64,000 bases of DNA from Streptomyces griseus (GTDB taxonomy: Bacteria; Actinomycetota; Actinomycetes; Nanopelagicales; Nanopelagicaceae). The DNA is taken from the NCBI GenBank assembly GCA_945865365.1, contig CAMBDL010000004.1, forward strand, positions 35,906 through 99,905, given 5' to 3'. The position numbers and the translations under genes were made by a program. Of the stretch, positions 44,663-54,101 are shown one piece after another (within the stretch, counting starts at the first letter, position 1; the number at the start of each line of letters is the position of its first letter). The notes below the pieces were generated by a model. It was not told the origin of the DNA and made no database searches. It saw only the letters and a list, made by a program, of their open reading frames with translations.

Positions 44663-45267
44663 TGTTTACTGGACTCATTTCAGAGCTCGGCACTGTTAGC
44701 GCAATTACTAAAGGCGCAGATTCAGCGGTGTTTACCATCAATGCGCCCGCACTTAGTGCTGAGATAAAACTGGGGGATTCAGTTGCAGTCAACGGAGTGT
44801 GCCTGAGTGCAACATCAGTAACTGGCACAGAGTTCACGGCCGATGTCATGATTCAAACGTTGTCGCTGACTTCACTGGCGCACATAAGTGTGGGCAGTGC
44901 AGTAAACCTTGAGCTTGCCGCCCAGCTCAATGCGCGCATGGGCGGACATCTGGTTCAAGGTCACGTCGATGGAGTTGCCACTGTTATCGAATTAGCTCCG
45001 GGGGATAAGTGGGCCCAGTTAGATATTAAGGTGCCGGCAAAGTTGAGTAAATATATTGTCAATCAAGGCTCTATCTGCCTTGATGGGGTTTCACTCACCG
45101 TTGGACAGATCAATGACGAGAGCGATCTAGTGACGGTGTGGTTGATTCCCGAAACGCTAGAGCGCACTAACTTGTCGGGGAAGCAGCCAGGGGATTTAGT
45201 CAATGTTGAAGTTGATGTTCTCGCAAAGTATGTCGAGAGATTACTCATTAAAGGGGATAAGCCATGA
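44662..45267 (+). CDS. ribE: Riboflavin synthase alpha chain
   Basis: 201-aa enzyme that dismutates two lumazines to riboflavin and pyrimidinedione. The start [10 protein letters not shown] is canonical, and the two lumazine-binding halves are visible (VNGVCLSAT, about 49-57, and QGSICLDGVSLTVG, about 132-145). The active-site MFTGL start supports ATG 44662 over the GTG one codon before. Ends overlapping ribBA by 4 bp. Confidence 0.95.
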   Translation: MFTGLISELGTVSAITKGADSAVFTINAPALSAEIKLGDSVAVNGVCLSATSVTGTEFTADVMIQTLSLTSLAHISVGSAVNLELAAQLNARMGGHLVQGHVDGVATVIELAPGDKWAQLDIKVPAKLSKYIVNQGSICLDGVSLTVGQINDESDLVTVWLIPETLERTNLSGKQPGDLVNVEVDVLAKYVERLLIKGDKP

Positions 45268-46457
45268 GTGATTTCGCAGCTGCGCTCGAGGATTTCAAGA
45301 GTGGAAAATTCCTGATTGTTACCGATGATTCAGATCGCGAAAATGAGGGCGATTTAATTCTGCTTGCTCAAATGGCAACGACTGAAAAAATAGGTTTTAT
45401 GGTGCGCCATACATCTGGCGTTATTTGTGGCGTTACTACCGAAGAGATTGCCAAGGGCTTAAAACTGCCGATGATGGTTGCGCGCAATGAAGATAGTCAT
45501 GAAACGGCATTTACAGTTTCAGTAGATGTGATTGAGGGGCGAACAACAGGAATCAGTGCCGAAGAGCGTGCGAACACGCTTCGCGCCTTAGCTAATCCAG
45601 ATGCCAAGGCTTCAGAGTTTTTACGCCCAGGACATATTTTTCCACTGGTAGCTGTTAATGGCGGTGTTCACGAGAGAGCCGGACATACTGAAGCCGGTAT
45701 TGCCTTATGTGAATTAACAGATTCATACCCAACCGCGGCTATCTCTGAGTTAGTTAACGATGATGGATCGATGATGCGTGGGCAGAGGTTAGAGGATTTT
45801 GCCGCTAAGAATTCGATTAAGAAAATCAGCATTGAAGAGATTAAGGCCCATAGTAAAAAAAGAGAGCGCAGCACTGCTGTTGATTTCCAGTGGGCGAAAC
45901 TGCCCATCGGTGATCACCAGTGGCGAATTACGACATTTACTTCACGGGGCGGGGCAGAACATGCCATCGTGGCACTGGGAGATTTAAATGATGCAAGCGT
46001 ATTGGCCAGGATTCACTCTGAATGTTTAACGGGCGATGCCTTTGGTTCTTTGCGCTGTGACTGCGGGCCACAGCTGATGCAGGCAATGAGTGAGATTGAA
46101 TCCCGTGGCTCTGGAGTCATTATCTATCTGCGCGATCACGAGGGCCGAGGAATTGGACTGAGCCAGAAGATTAGAGCTTATGCCTTGCAAGATAGTGGGC
46201 TAAATACACTGGAGGCAAATATTTCACTTGGCCATGGCGTAGATGAAAGATCCTATAGCGATGGCCTTGAAATCATTAAGGCGTTAGGCATTACAGATGT
46301 GGAGCTACTGACAAATAATCCAGATAAGTTAGCGATCTTCGCCGGATCTGGAATCAGTTATAAGGGACGCACACTTCAGATACAAGCAAATGAATTTAAC
46401 AGAGGTTATTTAGAGACGAAGCGTGATTTATTGAGTCATACGTTAGGGGAAATTTAA
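45264..46457 (+). CDS. ribBA: Bifunctional DHBP synthase / GTP cyclohydrolase II
   Basis: 397 aa. N-terminal DHBP synthase half ([17 protein letters not shown] near 20-36; [16 protein letters not shown]) and C-terminal GTP cyclohydrolase II half ([20 protein letters not shown] with zinc Cys residues; [22 protein letters not shown]). Both metal-binding sets look intact, so both entry reactions to riboflavin should run. Coupled to ribE and ribH. Confidence 0.96.
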   Translation: MSDFAAALEDFKSGKFLIVTDDSDRENEGDLILLAQMATTEKIGFMVRHTSGVICGVTTEEIAKGLKLPMMVARNEDSHETAFTVSVDVIEGRTTGISAEERANTLRALANPDAKASEFLRPGHIFPLVAVNGGVHERAGHTEAGIALCELTDSYPTAAISELVNDDGSMMRGQRLEDFAAKNSIKKISIEEIKAHSKKRERSTAVDFQWAKLPIGDHQWRITTFTSRGGAEHAIVALGDLNDASVLARIHSECLTGDAFGSLRCDCGPQLMQAMSEIESRGSGVIIYLRDHEGRGIGLSQKIRAYALQDSGLNTLEANISLGHGVDERSYSDGLEIIKALGITDVELLTNNPDKLAIFAGSGISYKGRTLQIQANEFNRGYLETKRDLLSHTLGEI

Positions 46458-46922
46458 ATGGCCGGAGATGCACCAGAGATAGAGCTTAAGAAGTTTCCAG
46501 ATATAAAGGTCGCAGTCATCAGCGCATCGTGGCATCCAGAAATCTGTCAAGCACTCGTTGATGGCGCAGTCAGAGGCTTTGAGCAATCAGGTGTTTCATC
46601 CATTGAAGTGCGCCGAGTAGCTGGCTCATTCGAACTGCCACTTGCTGCTCAACTTGCATTTGATGCTGGTTTCGATGTTGCAGTAGTTGTTGGCCTCATT
46701 CTTCGTGGACAGACTCCGCATTTTGATTACGTCTGCCAAGGTGTTACTGCAGGCATCATGCAGGTCTCATTGAGTCGATCTAAACCAATTGGTTTTGGTG
46801 TTCTTATGTGCGACACACTTGAGCAGGCACAAGAGCGATCTGGCTTACCTGGCAGCTTTGAGGATAAAGGGTATGACAGCGCCATTGCTGCGCTCACACT
46901 TCTCGAGTTGGATAGTCAGTAA
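46458..46922 (+). CDS. ribH: 6,7-dimethyl-8-ribityllumazine synthase
   Basis: 154 aa, standard length. SASWHPEI (substrate loop), RRVAGSFELPLAAQ (about 53-66), VVGLILRGQTPHFDYVC (about 77-93; here LILRG replaces the usual VIRG) and the GVLMCDTLEQAQERSG segment. Its ATG comes directly after the ribBA stop. Last gene of the riboswitch-controlled operon. Confidence 0.95.
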   Translation: MAGDAPEIELKKFPDIKVAVISASWHPEICQALVDGAVRGFEQSGVSSIEVRRVAGSFELPLAAQLAFDAGFDVAVVVGLILRGQTPHFDYVCQGVTAGIMQVSLSRSKPIGFGVLMCDTLEQAQERSGLPGSFEDKGYDSAIAALTLLELDSQ

Positions 46923-46962
46923 AGAGTAAGAAACTCACCGAAAGAGACGATGAGTTCTAACG

Positions 46963-48495
46963 CTACTTGGTTACAGTGAACTTTGTTACTGCAGAGACGG
47001 CGTAACTATCATCTGATAGATAGCGAAGCTCATATTGACCAGCTGGTAATGACCCACCGGTGTCGGCACTCGTGATAATTACTTGGCCATTCACAGTTGC
47101 CTTGGTGTAGTGAAAACTCGACTGCGTGTAGTAAATACCTGGCTCTGTCAGTGAGAAGATGGCGATCCAATCGAACTTTCTGGCGTAGGCATTTGTCCAC
47201 GTTGCAGTAATCGATTCACCTTGAGAATACGAAGCCTTGTCGGTATCAACCGATGGAACGGCGCCTTTGGCTACAACCCAAAAAGGCGTTAGCTGAACCA
47301 CTGCATCTTTAGAGATCAGTGCAGCCTCATACTTTCCAACGGCAAGTGTTTGAGTTCCGAATGTAAGTGCACCAAAGTAGCCAGCCTCTTGTGGTGGGCT
47401 CGATATGATCGCTTGAGTAAGAGGATTATCGCCAGCCTTTACGATTGCTATTAAATCCTCATCGCCCAGAGGTGCGTGATAGGCAACACCCAGCGAGTCA
47501 CCTTGTTCATAGCGCAGTTTGTTCACGGCGACATATGCCGGGGGTTCAACGGGATTTATCTCAATCTCCGAAACAACACCAAGGTGGTCAGATGGGAAAG
47601 GAGTTAGACCAAACGTAACATCGGCTCCGCCTGCCGGGCCAACGATTCCACTGGAGATTACCTTGGTACCTCGTGGAGCCCAGATAAAATCGATGCGATC
47701 TACAACTTCATCTGGCGCAATGCGTGGATATGGATAGCCAAGCGTCCATGTGATTCCCGGAACCTTCTTTGGATCAGGAAAGATTGCGCGATATGTGTCT
47801 ATCATTCCTAAATCTGCAACGGCCTTTGATACCGGCCATACAACTGGAAATTTATTGGCGTTGCGAATGCCAACGGTACTCTCGATCCAATCTAAGTGAC
47901 TTGGAGAGTTAAAGTCGCCAGTAATAACAAGTGGCATCTTCTCTTTTAATAAGCGCTTCCATGTTGGAAGAAATGTATTGATCGTTGGCATCCGTGTTGC
48001 TATTTCAGATTTCAGAACATCGTCAAGCCCCATATCCTCCATGATTTGATATGGACCATAAGGATCAGATGGCAAGTGAATATTTGACAGTGCAAAAACC
48101 TGCCCTGGTGCAATCTGAACATAGGTATACAGACCGCCACCATCACCTGGCTGAATCAAAGGATACTTGGAGATAATTTGCAAAGACTCGTCTACAAATG
48201 GCCAACCCAGCAGCGCGGCTATGCGCGGTGCATTTCCATCAGATTCCTGCAAGCCAACTACATCGGCGCCAGAGATCTTAATCGCTTCAATTACCTTATT
48301 AAAATCTACAACACTGCCACCGATCCAGATATTAAAACTCATCACCTTAACCTGTGTAGTACCAACAACCTCATGAATCGCATCGGCAGCATACGTTGTT
48401 CGATCAGGCTTAGATTGAATCATTAGTCCAGCGAAGCCTGCAAGTATCGTAATTGCCAGAATTATTGCGACGGAGGGCTTGATTCTATTTCTCAT
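46963..48495 (-). CDS. Secreted endonuclease/exonuclease/phosphatase-family protein
   Basis: 510 aa from the ATG at 48495 (an AAGGTTG site lies before it; ATG 48510 is an alternative). Signal-anchor at about 7-28. EEP domain about 45-320: KVMSFNIWIGG, GADVVGLQESDG, LVITGDFNSPSHLDW, VDRIDFIW and PSDHLGVVSE are the metal and catalytic motifs. The C-terminal 190 residues hold two repeated beta domains, each containing a WIAIF/LIAIV-type strand and an A-P-L or L-P-A-G-x-Y-E-L-R-Y turn, probably for binding. Substrate may be nucleic acid or a phosphodiester. Confidence 0.88.
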   Translation of the reverse strand: MRNRIKPSVAIILAITILAGFAGLMIQSKPDRTTYAADAIHEVVGTTQVKVMSFNIWIGGSVVDFNKVIEAIKISGADVVGLQESDGNAPRIAALLGWPFVDESLQIISKYPLIQPGDGGGLYTYVQIAPGQVFALSNIHLPSDPYGPYQIMEDMGLDDVLKSEIATRMPTINTFLPTWKRLLKEKMPLVITGDFNSPSHLDWIESTVGIRNANKFPVVWPVSKAVADLGMIDTYRAIFPDPKKVPGITWTLGYPYPRIAPDEVVDRIDFIWAPRGTKVISSGIVGPAGGADVTFGLTPFPSDHLGVVSEIEINPVEPPAYVAVNKLRYEQGDSLGVAYHAPLGDEDLIAIVKAGDNPLTQAIISSPPQEAGYFGALTFGTQTLAVGKYEAALISKDAVVQLTPFWVVAKGAVPSVDTDKASYSQGESITATWTNAYARKFDWIAIFSLTEPGIYYTQSSFHYTKATVNGQVIITSADTGGSLPAGQYELRYLSDDSYAVSAVTKFTVTK

Positions 48496-48552
48496 TGATA
48501 CAACCTTCATGGTTCATAGGTTTTCGTATGGCAAGCAACTCAAATCTACTGC

Positions 48553-48732
48553 TTAAGCGATACGGCGACTATGGTCTAGTACAACGTTTTGGCGAAGAAG
48601 CTCTTCGTCAAAGCGCTCAGTGGCACGACGGATGCGACTGATGCGGGAGTGCTGATCTAGCTCCAGATTGGTGTAATGATCTACTGGTTGACGATGCGTG
48701 TGAAAGTACAGTGTGATCTGCGATAGGTTCAT
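48553..48732 (-). CDS. 59-aa hypothetical protein
   Basis: Open frame starting MNLSQITLYFHTHRQPVDHY, rich in Arg, His and Glu, with a C-terminal amphipathic helix (RATERFDEELLRQN). Codon use looks like its neighbours and it fills the gap before the nuclease gene on the same strand. No strong ribosome site and no family recognised, so it is only moderately supported. Confidence 0.45.
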   Translation of the reverse strand: MNLSQITLYFHTHRQPVDHYTNLELDQHSRISRIRRATERFDEELLRQNVVLDHSRRIA

Positions 48733-48790
48733 GGGTAGATGTTGACATTAGGACGTAACGACGATGGGAACTGAAGGTGAATGGCTGGTT

Positions 48791-48822
48791 GTTTTTAATC
48801 AAACTCTCATTTGATTAAAAAC
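48791..48822. repeat. 13-bp perfect AT-rich inverted repeat
   Basis: GTTTTTAATCAAA / TTTGATTAAAAAC with a six-base loop, in the gap between the divergent nuclease-side genes and the 48924 gene. Could be an operator for a dimeric regulator or a short bidirectional terminator. Confidence 0.7.
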
Positions 48823-48923
48823 TGATGTCGTAGTTAGAGGTAGCGCCAGCTTTTAATGAAGTGTTCATAAGAAGTTTTCCAGGTATTTCCTTGGTGTAAA
48901 TGGTGCTTAGGAGAGATTGTCCC

Positions 48924-50579
48924 ATGAAAAAATTTCCATTAGCCCTCGTAACACTCTTCACTACCTCCGCACTTATTACCACTGGGCAACTTCCAGCACT
49001 GGCAAATGAAGCCACCGTTAAGGTCACCGAGATCGCATCGATTAGCTCTGGAGATGGTGAGGGCAGTAGCGAGATCGCCGCGTTCCACGCCAGCTCAAAG
49101 CGGATTTTTGCGACTAATGGTGTAAAGAACGCAATCGATATCTTTGATATTTCAGATGTAGCAAATCCAAAGAAAGTTGGCTCGGTTTCATTAACTCCTT
49201 ATGGAAATGATGTTACTAGCGTTGCTGCCGGCCGAGATGTTGTTGTAGCTGTTGTACCTGTTACTGAAACATTCTCAGCAAGTGGTGTACCTACAACTTC
49301 TAATGGAAAGATGGTTGTATTTGATACCAACGGAAAGGTCTTGAGTTCACCAGATATTTTAGGTGTATTACCTGACTCGGTAACTTTTGCACCAAACGGC
49401 ACAACGGCACTTGTCGCAATCGAGGCCCAGCCAGTCTGTGCAAAGGATAATCTGGCAACTGCTGAAAAGGAGAATTTAGATTACACAAAGGCTTCAGATC
49501 CAGTCGGTGGCGTATCAGTTGTTGATCTAAGTAATCCAGCTGCGCCAGTTATTAGATTTGCTGGCTTTGATCAATTCACTGTGGAGCAGATGAGAGCCAA
49601 GGGAATCGCGCTCTCCTCGGTTGTAAACAATGTATCTAAAGATTTTGAGCCAGAGTTTGTCACTGCAACAGATAACAACTATGCATATGTAACTATTCAA
49701 GAGGCCAATGCAATTGGCAAACTTAATATTAAATCTGCAACTTTTGAAGAAATCACACGTGCCTTTGAATCTAGAGTCGACAAGGTTGCTCGCGATACCA
49801 GTGATAAAGACTCTGGCGCAGGTCCCCGAACTTATCGAAATGTAGTTGGGGCCTCACAGCCGGATGCCATCGCCGGCTTCAAATGGGGCGCGGGACACTA
49901 CTTCTTGACGGCCAACGAGGGCGATGCGCGTGAGTACACGTGCCTAAACGATGATCTTCGTGCCGCCGCACTCAAAGTAGATACCAGACGTTTCCCTGAG
50001 TGGAGCACATGGTTAGGTACCGCTGCCCTAGGCCGCGCAAAGATCAATCCAAATATTGGCGATGTGGATGGCGATGGAGATATCGACACTATCCACTTAC
50101 GTGGTTCAAACTCAATGACTATGTATCGCAATGGATTAGTGATCTGGGATAGTGGCTCACTATTAGATCAGATTCAGACGCAGGCCTTTGGTGTTGCAAA
50201 TATCAATGGTTCACACTCTTACTCCTCTGATAAGAGCACGATGAACTATGTGGGTCAAGATCGCTCCGATGATAAGGGCGCAGAGCCAGAAGGTGTTGCA
50301 CTTGGAATGGTCGGTGATCGTCGAATTGCAATCCTTGGCCTAGAACGAATGACTGCTCTGGCCATCTTTGATATTACCCAGCCACGAACGCCAGTCTTTC
50401 AAGAGTGGCTTCAGATGCTGCCAACAAAGGCAACTCCAGCAAAGGATGTTAAGTACTGGTCACCAGAGGGAATCGTCTTCGTTCCTGCAGACAAGTCACC
50501 TTCTGGCAAAGCACTGATCATCACAAGCTATGAACTATCTGGCTCACTCTCGATTCATGAGATCGAGCCACGCAACTAA
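48924..50579 (+). CDS. Secreted choice-of-anchor I / beta-propeller protein
   Basis: 551 aa with signal peptide (MKKFPLALVTLFTTSALITTG start). The product follows the choice-of-anchor I plan: IAAFHASSKRIFATNG, DIFDISDVANPKKVG, FEPEFVTATDNNYAYVTIQE (about 240-260), HYFLTANEGDAREY (about 330-343), DVDGDGDIDT and DKGAEPEGVALG, ending GSLSIHEIEP. Related to putative secreted alkaline phosphatase/phytase-like proteins, but catalytic activity is not shown. The ATG at 48924 follows AGGAGAG; a longer frame from 48900 is unlikely. Confidence 0.85.
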   Translation: MKKFPLALVTLFTTSALITTGQLPALANEATVKVTEIASISSGDGEGSSEIAAFHASSKRIFATNGVKNAIDIFDISDVANPKKVGSVSLTPYGNDVTSVAAGRDVVVAVVPVTETFSASGVPTTSNGKMVVFDTNGKVLSSPDILGVLPDSVTFAPNGTTALVAIEAQPVCAKDNLATAEKENLDYTKASDPVGGVSVVDLSNPAAPVIRFAGFDQFTVEQMRAKGIALSSVVNNVSKDFEPEFVTATDNNYAYVTIQEANAIGKLNIKSATFEEITRAFESRVDKVARDTSDKDSGAGPRTYRNVVGASQPDAIAGFKWGAGHYFLTANEGDAREYTCLNDDLRAAALKVDTRRFPEWSTWLGTAALGRAKINPNIGDVDGDGDIDTIHLRGSNSMTMYRNGLVIWDSGSLLDQIQTQAFGVANINGSHSYSSDKSTMNYVGQDRSDDKGAEPEGVALGMVGDRRIAILGLERMTALAIFDITQPRTPVFQEWLQMLPTKATPAKDVKYWSPEGIVFVPADKSPSGKALIITSYELSGSLSIHEIEPRN

Positions 50580-50593
50580 ACTCTGAAACAATT

Positions 50594-50628
50594 AAAAGAC
50601 CACCCCAATGTAGCTGGGGTGGTCTTTA
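50594..50628 (+). terminator. Terminator after the choice-of-anchor protein
   Basis: Eleven-bp stem AAGACCACCCC / GGGGTGGTCTT around an AATGTAGCT loop, 15 bp past the stop codon, followed by TTACA. Confidence 0.88.
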
Positions 50629-50777
50629 CAGGGATCTTGACGAGCGTGCCATTGGGGGCAAAGAACTGGTCGATCTGTTGACTTATAGGGATAAGCATAA
50701 AGAAGAGTGTGTGCGTATAAGAGTTAAAAGGCCTAAATCTCTCTCGTCCTACATGATTTCCTACTCCATATTAAGAA

Positions 50778-50939
50778 ATGAGATATTCCATGGGCGCTTG
50801 CCAGTGTGGTTACACCACAGATCCAGAGAAAAACTGCAATGGAACACATAAAGTTGTAAAGGCAGTAAAGGAAGACCTGGCTGAGAAGCTTGCAGCTAAT
50901 GGCTTTCCACATGCTGCGGAGTATGTAAAGAACAACTAA
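50778..50939 (+). CDS. 53-aa CDGSH-like iron-sulfur protein, copy 2
   Basis: Near-identical paralogue of the gene at 42725-42886: 53 codons, same ligand set CQCGYTTDPEKNCNGTH, differing mainly at residues 3-5 and 34 (Leu for Met). Residue 5 is Met here and may be the start. The region from 50740 aligns without gaps to the upstream region of copy 1, so the two genes share a promoter/leader. A TAA ends both at the same codon. Confidence 0.75.
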   Translation: MRYSMGACQCGYTTDPEKNCNGTHKVVKAVKEDLAEKLAANGFPHAAEYVKNN

Positions 50940-50986
50940 ATACTCACTGTGCACGTGCGATAAATGGAGATAGAGTAACTCTTCCC

Positions 50987-51202
50987 ATGAAGCGCTTTCC
51001 ATTTATACGAGCCGGTCTGATCTTTGCTGTCTCACCACTTCTTCTTGCCTTGGTTACTTCAATCTTTCAAGGTGGATCTATGTGGAATGAGGCCAGTGGC
51101 ACAGGCGGCTATATCTGGTTCATGATGCTCACGCTGCCGGTTGGATTTGTGCTGGTTGTTATTGGTTTATTGAAGTTAATAATTGGCAGGTTGAATAAGT
51201 GA
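50987..51202 (+). CDS. Small two-helix membrane protein
   Basis: 71 aa with two membrane segments (about 7-24 and 40-62) and little else. No family recognised. Overlaps the next gene by 4 bp (GTGA), which suggests the two work together in the membrane. Confidence 0.65.
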   Translation: MKRFPFIRAGLIFAVSPLLLALVTSIFQGGSMWNEASGTGGYIWFMMLTLPVGFVLVVIGLLKLIIGRLNK

Positions 51203-51624
51203 TTCTTGTAAAGAAAGCTACGCAAGTGCTGCTTGGAGCAGCGTTGATGTATGCGGGAATAACGCACCTAACGACTAGTCGAATTGAGTTTCAAGCACAG
51301 GTTCCTTCTCTCTTGCAGTCACAGGCTGATTTTGTAGTTCTGGCATCGGGAGTTGTTGAGATTGTTCTTGGTCTATCTCTAGCGGCCTTAGGCAGATACC
51401 GCGCCCAGGTGGGCTTGATAACGGCAATCTTTTTTATTGCAATCTTTCCGGGAAATATCTCGCAGTATCTCAATCACACCGATGCATTTGGATTAGATAG
51501 TGATAAAGCCAGATTGGTACGTTTGTTTTTTCAGCCATTGTTGGTTGTGTGGGCGATTTGGTCTACTGGGGCGTGGGTTATCGTGAAGCAGATAAGGCGG
51601 CCTGGGCGAAGAGGTTCTTACTGA
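51199..51624 (+). CDS. DoxX-like membrane protein
   Basis: 141 aa, four helices (about 5-22, 42-60, 68-82, 108-128). The first loop AGITHLTTSRIEFQAQVPSL matches the DoxX/MauE pattern of AGxxH followed by a soluble loop; GNISQYLNH precedes the last helix. DoxX proteins form membrane redox or thiol-related complexes. GTG start coupled to the upstream gene. The 210 bp after it hold a promoter and operator, no gene. Confidence 0.78.
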   Translation: MILVKKATQVLLGAALMYAGITHLTTSRIEFQAQVPSLLQSQADFVVLASGVVEIVLGLSLAALGRYRAQVGLITAIFFIAIFPGNISQYLNHTDAFGLDSDKARLVRLFFQPLLVVWAIWSTGAWVIVKQIRRPGRRGSY

Positions 51625-51734
51625 TCTTTGCAGGCTATAGCAGCGCGATCGCAGCGGTAAGTGGTATTGAATGGGCGAGGCTGGTTTTCGGGGATAGGTT
51701 TGACAAAAAACCCTTGGAAAACCACTGTGCACTC

Positions 51735-51787
51735 TTGACAGCGATGGCTAAGAAGTAGATTCTTTCATTACTGGAAACCTTTCCAGT
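51735..51787 (+). promoter_or_regulatory. Promoter and LacI-type operator of the sugar-acid operon
   Basis: TTGACA at 51735-51740 and a -10-like TAGATT at 51756-51761 (short 15-base spacer) are followed by the palindrome ACTGGAAACCTTTCCAGT at 51770-51787 (8-bp arms, CC centre). The palindrome would lie just past the transcription start, a road-block position. The same CTGGAAA half appears between lacI and the dehydratase gene. Confidence 0.68.
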
Positions 51788-51834
51788 TTCGAGCCAATCT
51801 CGGTGTGTGGCTCATAGGCCAAAGAGGGGTTCAT

Positions 51835-53172
51835 ATGAAAATTCGAAAAAAAGCATTTGCAGTGGGCTGCGCAGCTGCCGTGCTTGTAACTTCACTCAGT
51901 TTTACTGGGGCGACGGCATCAAACTCATTTAGCAGGGCATTTCCTACTAAGGCAGTGACTTTGACTATGTGGTGGTGGGGCGATCAAGAAGCACCTGGTG
52001 CAAAGCTCTGGGTTGAAGACACTGTCAAGGCGTATAAAAAGAAGCGCCCAAATGTAACTATCAAAACCGTTCTTCAAACAACTGAAGGATTAGTTCCCGC
52101 ATTTGCAGCTGCAGCTGCAGCGAAAAAGGGTCCAGATCTACAGTACTTCTGGGGTGGAATTTACGCCCAGCAACCTGGATGGGATGGCCAAATCGCGCCA
52201 GTATCAGATTACATTCCCGCCTCAGAGTTAAAGCATTACATCAATGCAACGACAGAGCTTTCATTTAAAGGAAAAATTTGGACAGCGCCATGGTATGTAA
52301 ATCCATCATTCCCAGTACTTGCGCGAACAGATGTCTTAAGTAAATACAACCTAAGCGTTCCAACAACATGGAAAGATTTGCTCAACGCGTGTGATGTCCT
52401 CAGCGCTGCAGGCGTGCCTGCATTAGCTGGTGGAGTAAAAGATGGCTGGTTCGGCGGTTGGTTGTATTCAATCATCGGTGGACAGTCTGTTTCATCAAGC
52501 AAAGATGTAGTAGCGGCAGTGGTTGGAACACAAAAATTCACTGATGCAAAGCATGCTGATTGGTGGACACGACTTCAGGAGACTCAAGAACACAAGTGTT
52601 GGAACTCAGACATCAACTCTCTTGAACTGTATCAAGCGCAGCAGTTATGGAAAGACGGAAAGGCGGCTATGACTGTAGTAGCAGGTCCTGATGCTCCAAA
52701 CTTCGCTAACGCAGTTGGCGCCTCAAAGGTTGTCGTTATGGCAATGCCAAAGTGGGGTAAGGGACCATTTGCTGGCAAGATGGGAAGTACGTCACAGACC
52801 ATCGGTATCACGCAGTGGAGCAAGAACAAAGAAGTTGCAGCCGACTTCTTGATGTTCTCTCACGAGAAGGCTCAACTCAATAACTGGTACAAGCGCACAG
52901 GATCTATGCCAGCTGATGACCGTTTCGATATGAACCAAGTCAAAGATCCAGTCAAGAAGGCTCTATTCCAAAGCGCACTTCCTGGTGGACCATACCTAGA
53001 GAACTTCATTCCTGCCCAACTAGATACTGATGCAGTATTTACCAATGTGCAGTTGGTCCTCAATGGAACTAAGACCGGTAAGGCAGCAGCTGCCGAAATG
53101 CAGACTCTCATGGAGAGGTTACGCAAGACTGATCGCAAGCTTGTCAGTAACTTCACCGAATGGAGTAAATGA
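51835..53172 (+). CDS. Sugar ABC transporter solute-binding protein
   Basis: 445 aa from the ATG at 51835 (AAAGAGGGGTT site). Signal peptide AVGCAAAVLVTSLSFTGATA, no lipobox after it. MWWWGDQEAPGAKLWVEDTV (about 42-61) and KKGPDLQYFWGGIYA (about 94-108) place it in the CUT1 oligosaccharide-binding group. First gene of the operon; permeases follow with 4-bp coupling. Substrate is probably a sugar that ends in the pathway below; identity unknown. Confidence 0.9.
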   Translation: MKIRKKAFAVGCAAAVLVTSLSFTGATASNSFSRAFPTKAVTLTMWWWGDQEAPGAKLWVEDTVKAYKKKRPNVTIKTVLQTTEGLVPAFAAAAAAKKGPDLQYFWGGIYAQQPGWDGQIAPVSDYIPASELKHYINATTELSFKGKIWTAPWYVNPSFPVLARTDVLSKYNLSVPTTWKDLLNACDVLSAAGVPALAGGVKDGWFGGWLYSIIGGQSVSSSKDVVAAVVGTQKFTDAKHADWWTRLQETQEHKCWNSDINSLELYQAQQLWKDGKAAMTVVAGPDAPNFANAVGASKVVVMAMPKWGKGPFAGKMGSTSQTIGITQWSKNKEVAADFLMFSHEKAQLNNWYKRTGSMPADDRFDMNQVKDPVKKALFQSALPGGPYLENFIPAQLDTDAVFTNVQLVLNGTKTGKAAAAEMQTLMERLRKTDRKLVSNFTEWSK

Positions 53173-54101
53173 TTAAATCCGTACCAACGGAACACCGCTT
53201 CACCGCCCCTAGAGACTTAGGGGCGGTGTTGGGCCGTTTAAGCACATCAGGACCATTTCTGTGGATTCTTCCAGCAGGAATATGTGTCCTGCTTATTTTT
53301 GGCTATTCAATTATTGACCTGGTCCAGCAAAGCTTTAAGTACCGTGGTGATTGGGTGGGATTTGAGAATTTCTCACTAGTTTTAACCGACCCGCTTTTTC
53401 GGATAGCAATATCCCACAACTTTTTACTTTTGTTTACGGTTCCCATTCTTGCTGTACTGAGTTTTATGTGCGCAGTCCTGCTATTTGAAACTAGAAAGGG
53501 AATGAAGTTTTATAGATCGGCAGTCTTCTTACCGTATATTCTTCCAATTCCTGTGATCGGTGTAGTTTTCGGACAACTATTGCAACTCAATGGTGCCCTC
53601 AACTCAGCCTTACGTGCAATGGGCTTTAACAACTTAGCCCTTGATTGGCTTGGAGAGCCAAGTCAGGCGTTATGGACTATGAGTGCGATCATTATTTGGA
53701 AAGAGGTCGGCTTTGGGACAATTTTGATTCTTGCACGCCTCATTTCGCTCCCACTTGAAACCTTAGAGGCAGCACGCATTGACGGTGCTGGATTTTTTAG
53801 ACTCCATTTGAAGGTGACACTTCCGCAGTTAAAACCGGTAATTCTTTTTTATCTAATCAATGAAGCTATAGTCATGGTTTCTTGGGTTTTTAACTATGTT
53901 TATGTAATGACCAATGGTCAAGGTGGCCCAGGAAATGCAACCGTGGTGTCAGAGCTCTATATTTATCGGAGCGCCTTCCAAAATAAATCTCCTGAATTGG
54001 CTGCAACAGCTGCGCTTCTTCTCCTTCTAGCCACACTTATTTTTATTATAGGTTTCTTTAAAGTTCAAAGAAATGCCAATCGGGGTCTCTTCAATGAGTA
54101 A
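53169..54101 (+). CDS. Sugar ABC transporter permease (MalF type)
   Basis: 310 aa, six helices, coupling motif EAARIDGAGFFRLHLKVTLP (about 198-217). ATG overlaps the binding-protein stop (ATGA). Pairs with the MalG-type permease next; no ATPase gene in the operon, so a common ATPase elsewhere is implied. Confidence 0.9.
   Translation: MIKSVPTEHRFTAPRDLGAVLGRLSTSGPFLWILPAGICVLLIFGYSIIDLVQQSFKYRGDWVGFENFSLVLTDPLFRIAISHNFLLLFTVPILAVLSFMCAVLLFETRKGMKFYRSAVFLPYILPIPVIGVVFGQLLQLNGALNSALRAMGFNNLALDWLGEPSQALWTMSAIIIWKEVGFGTILILARLISLPLETLEAARIDGAGFFRLHLKVTLPQLKPVILFYLINEAIVMVSWVFNYVYVMTNGQGGPGNATVVSELYIYRSAFQNKSPELAATAALLLLLATLIFIIGFFKVQRNANRGLFNE

Noticed and set aside
48617-48802. 61-aa minus-strand open frame
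   Set aside because: Ser/His-rich, runs through part of the 13-bp inverted repeat, and overlaps the better-looking 59-codon frame in another register.
50633-50835. Open plus-strand frame after the terminator (DLDERAIGGKELVDLL and on)
   Set aside because: No start codon after the terminator, and it runs across the CDGSH-like gene in another frame. Could be a decayed gene end, but support is too thin.
51549-51758. 69-aa open frame at the DoxX gene end
   Set aside because: Starts inside DoxX in another frame and covers the TTGACA promoter of the sugar operon; no family resemblance.
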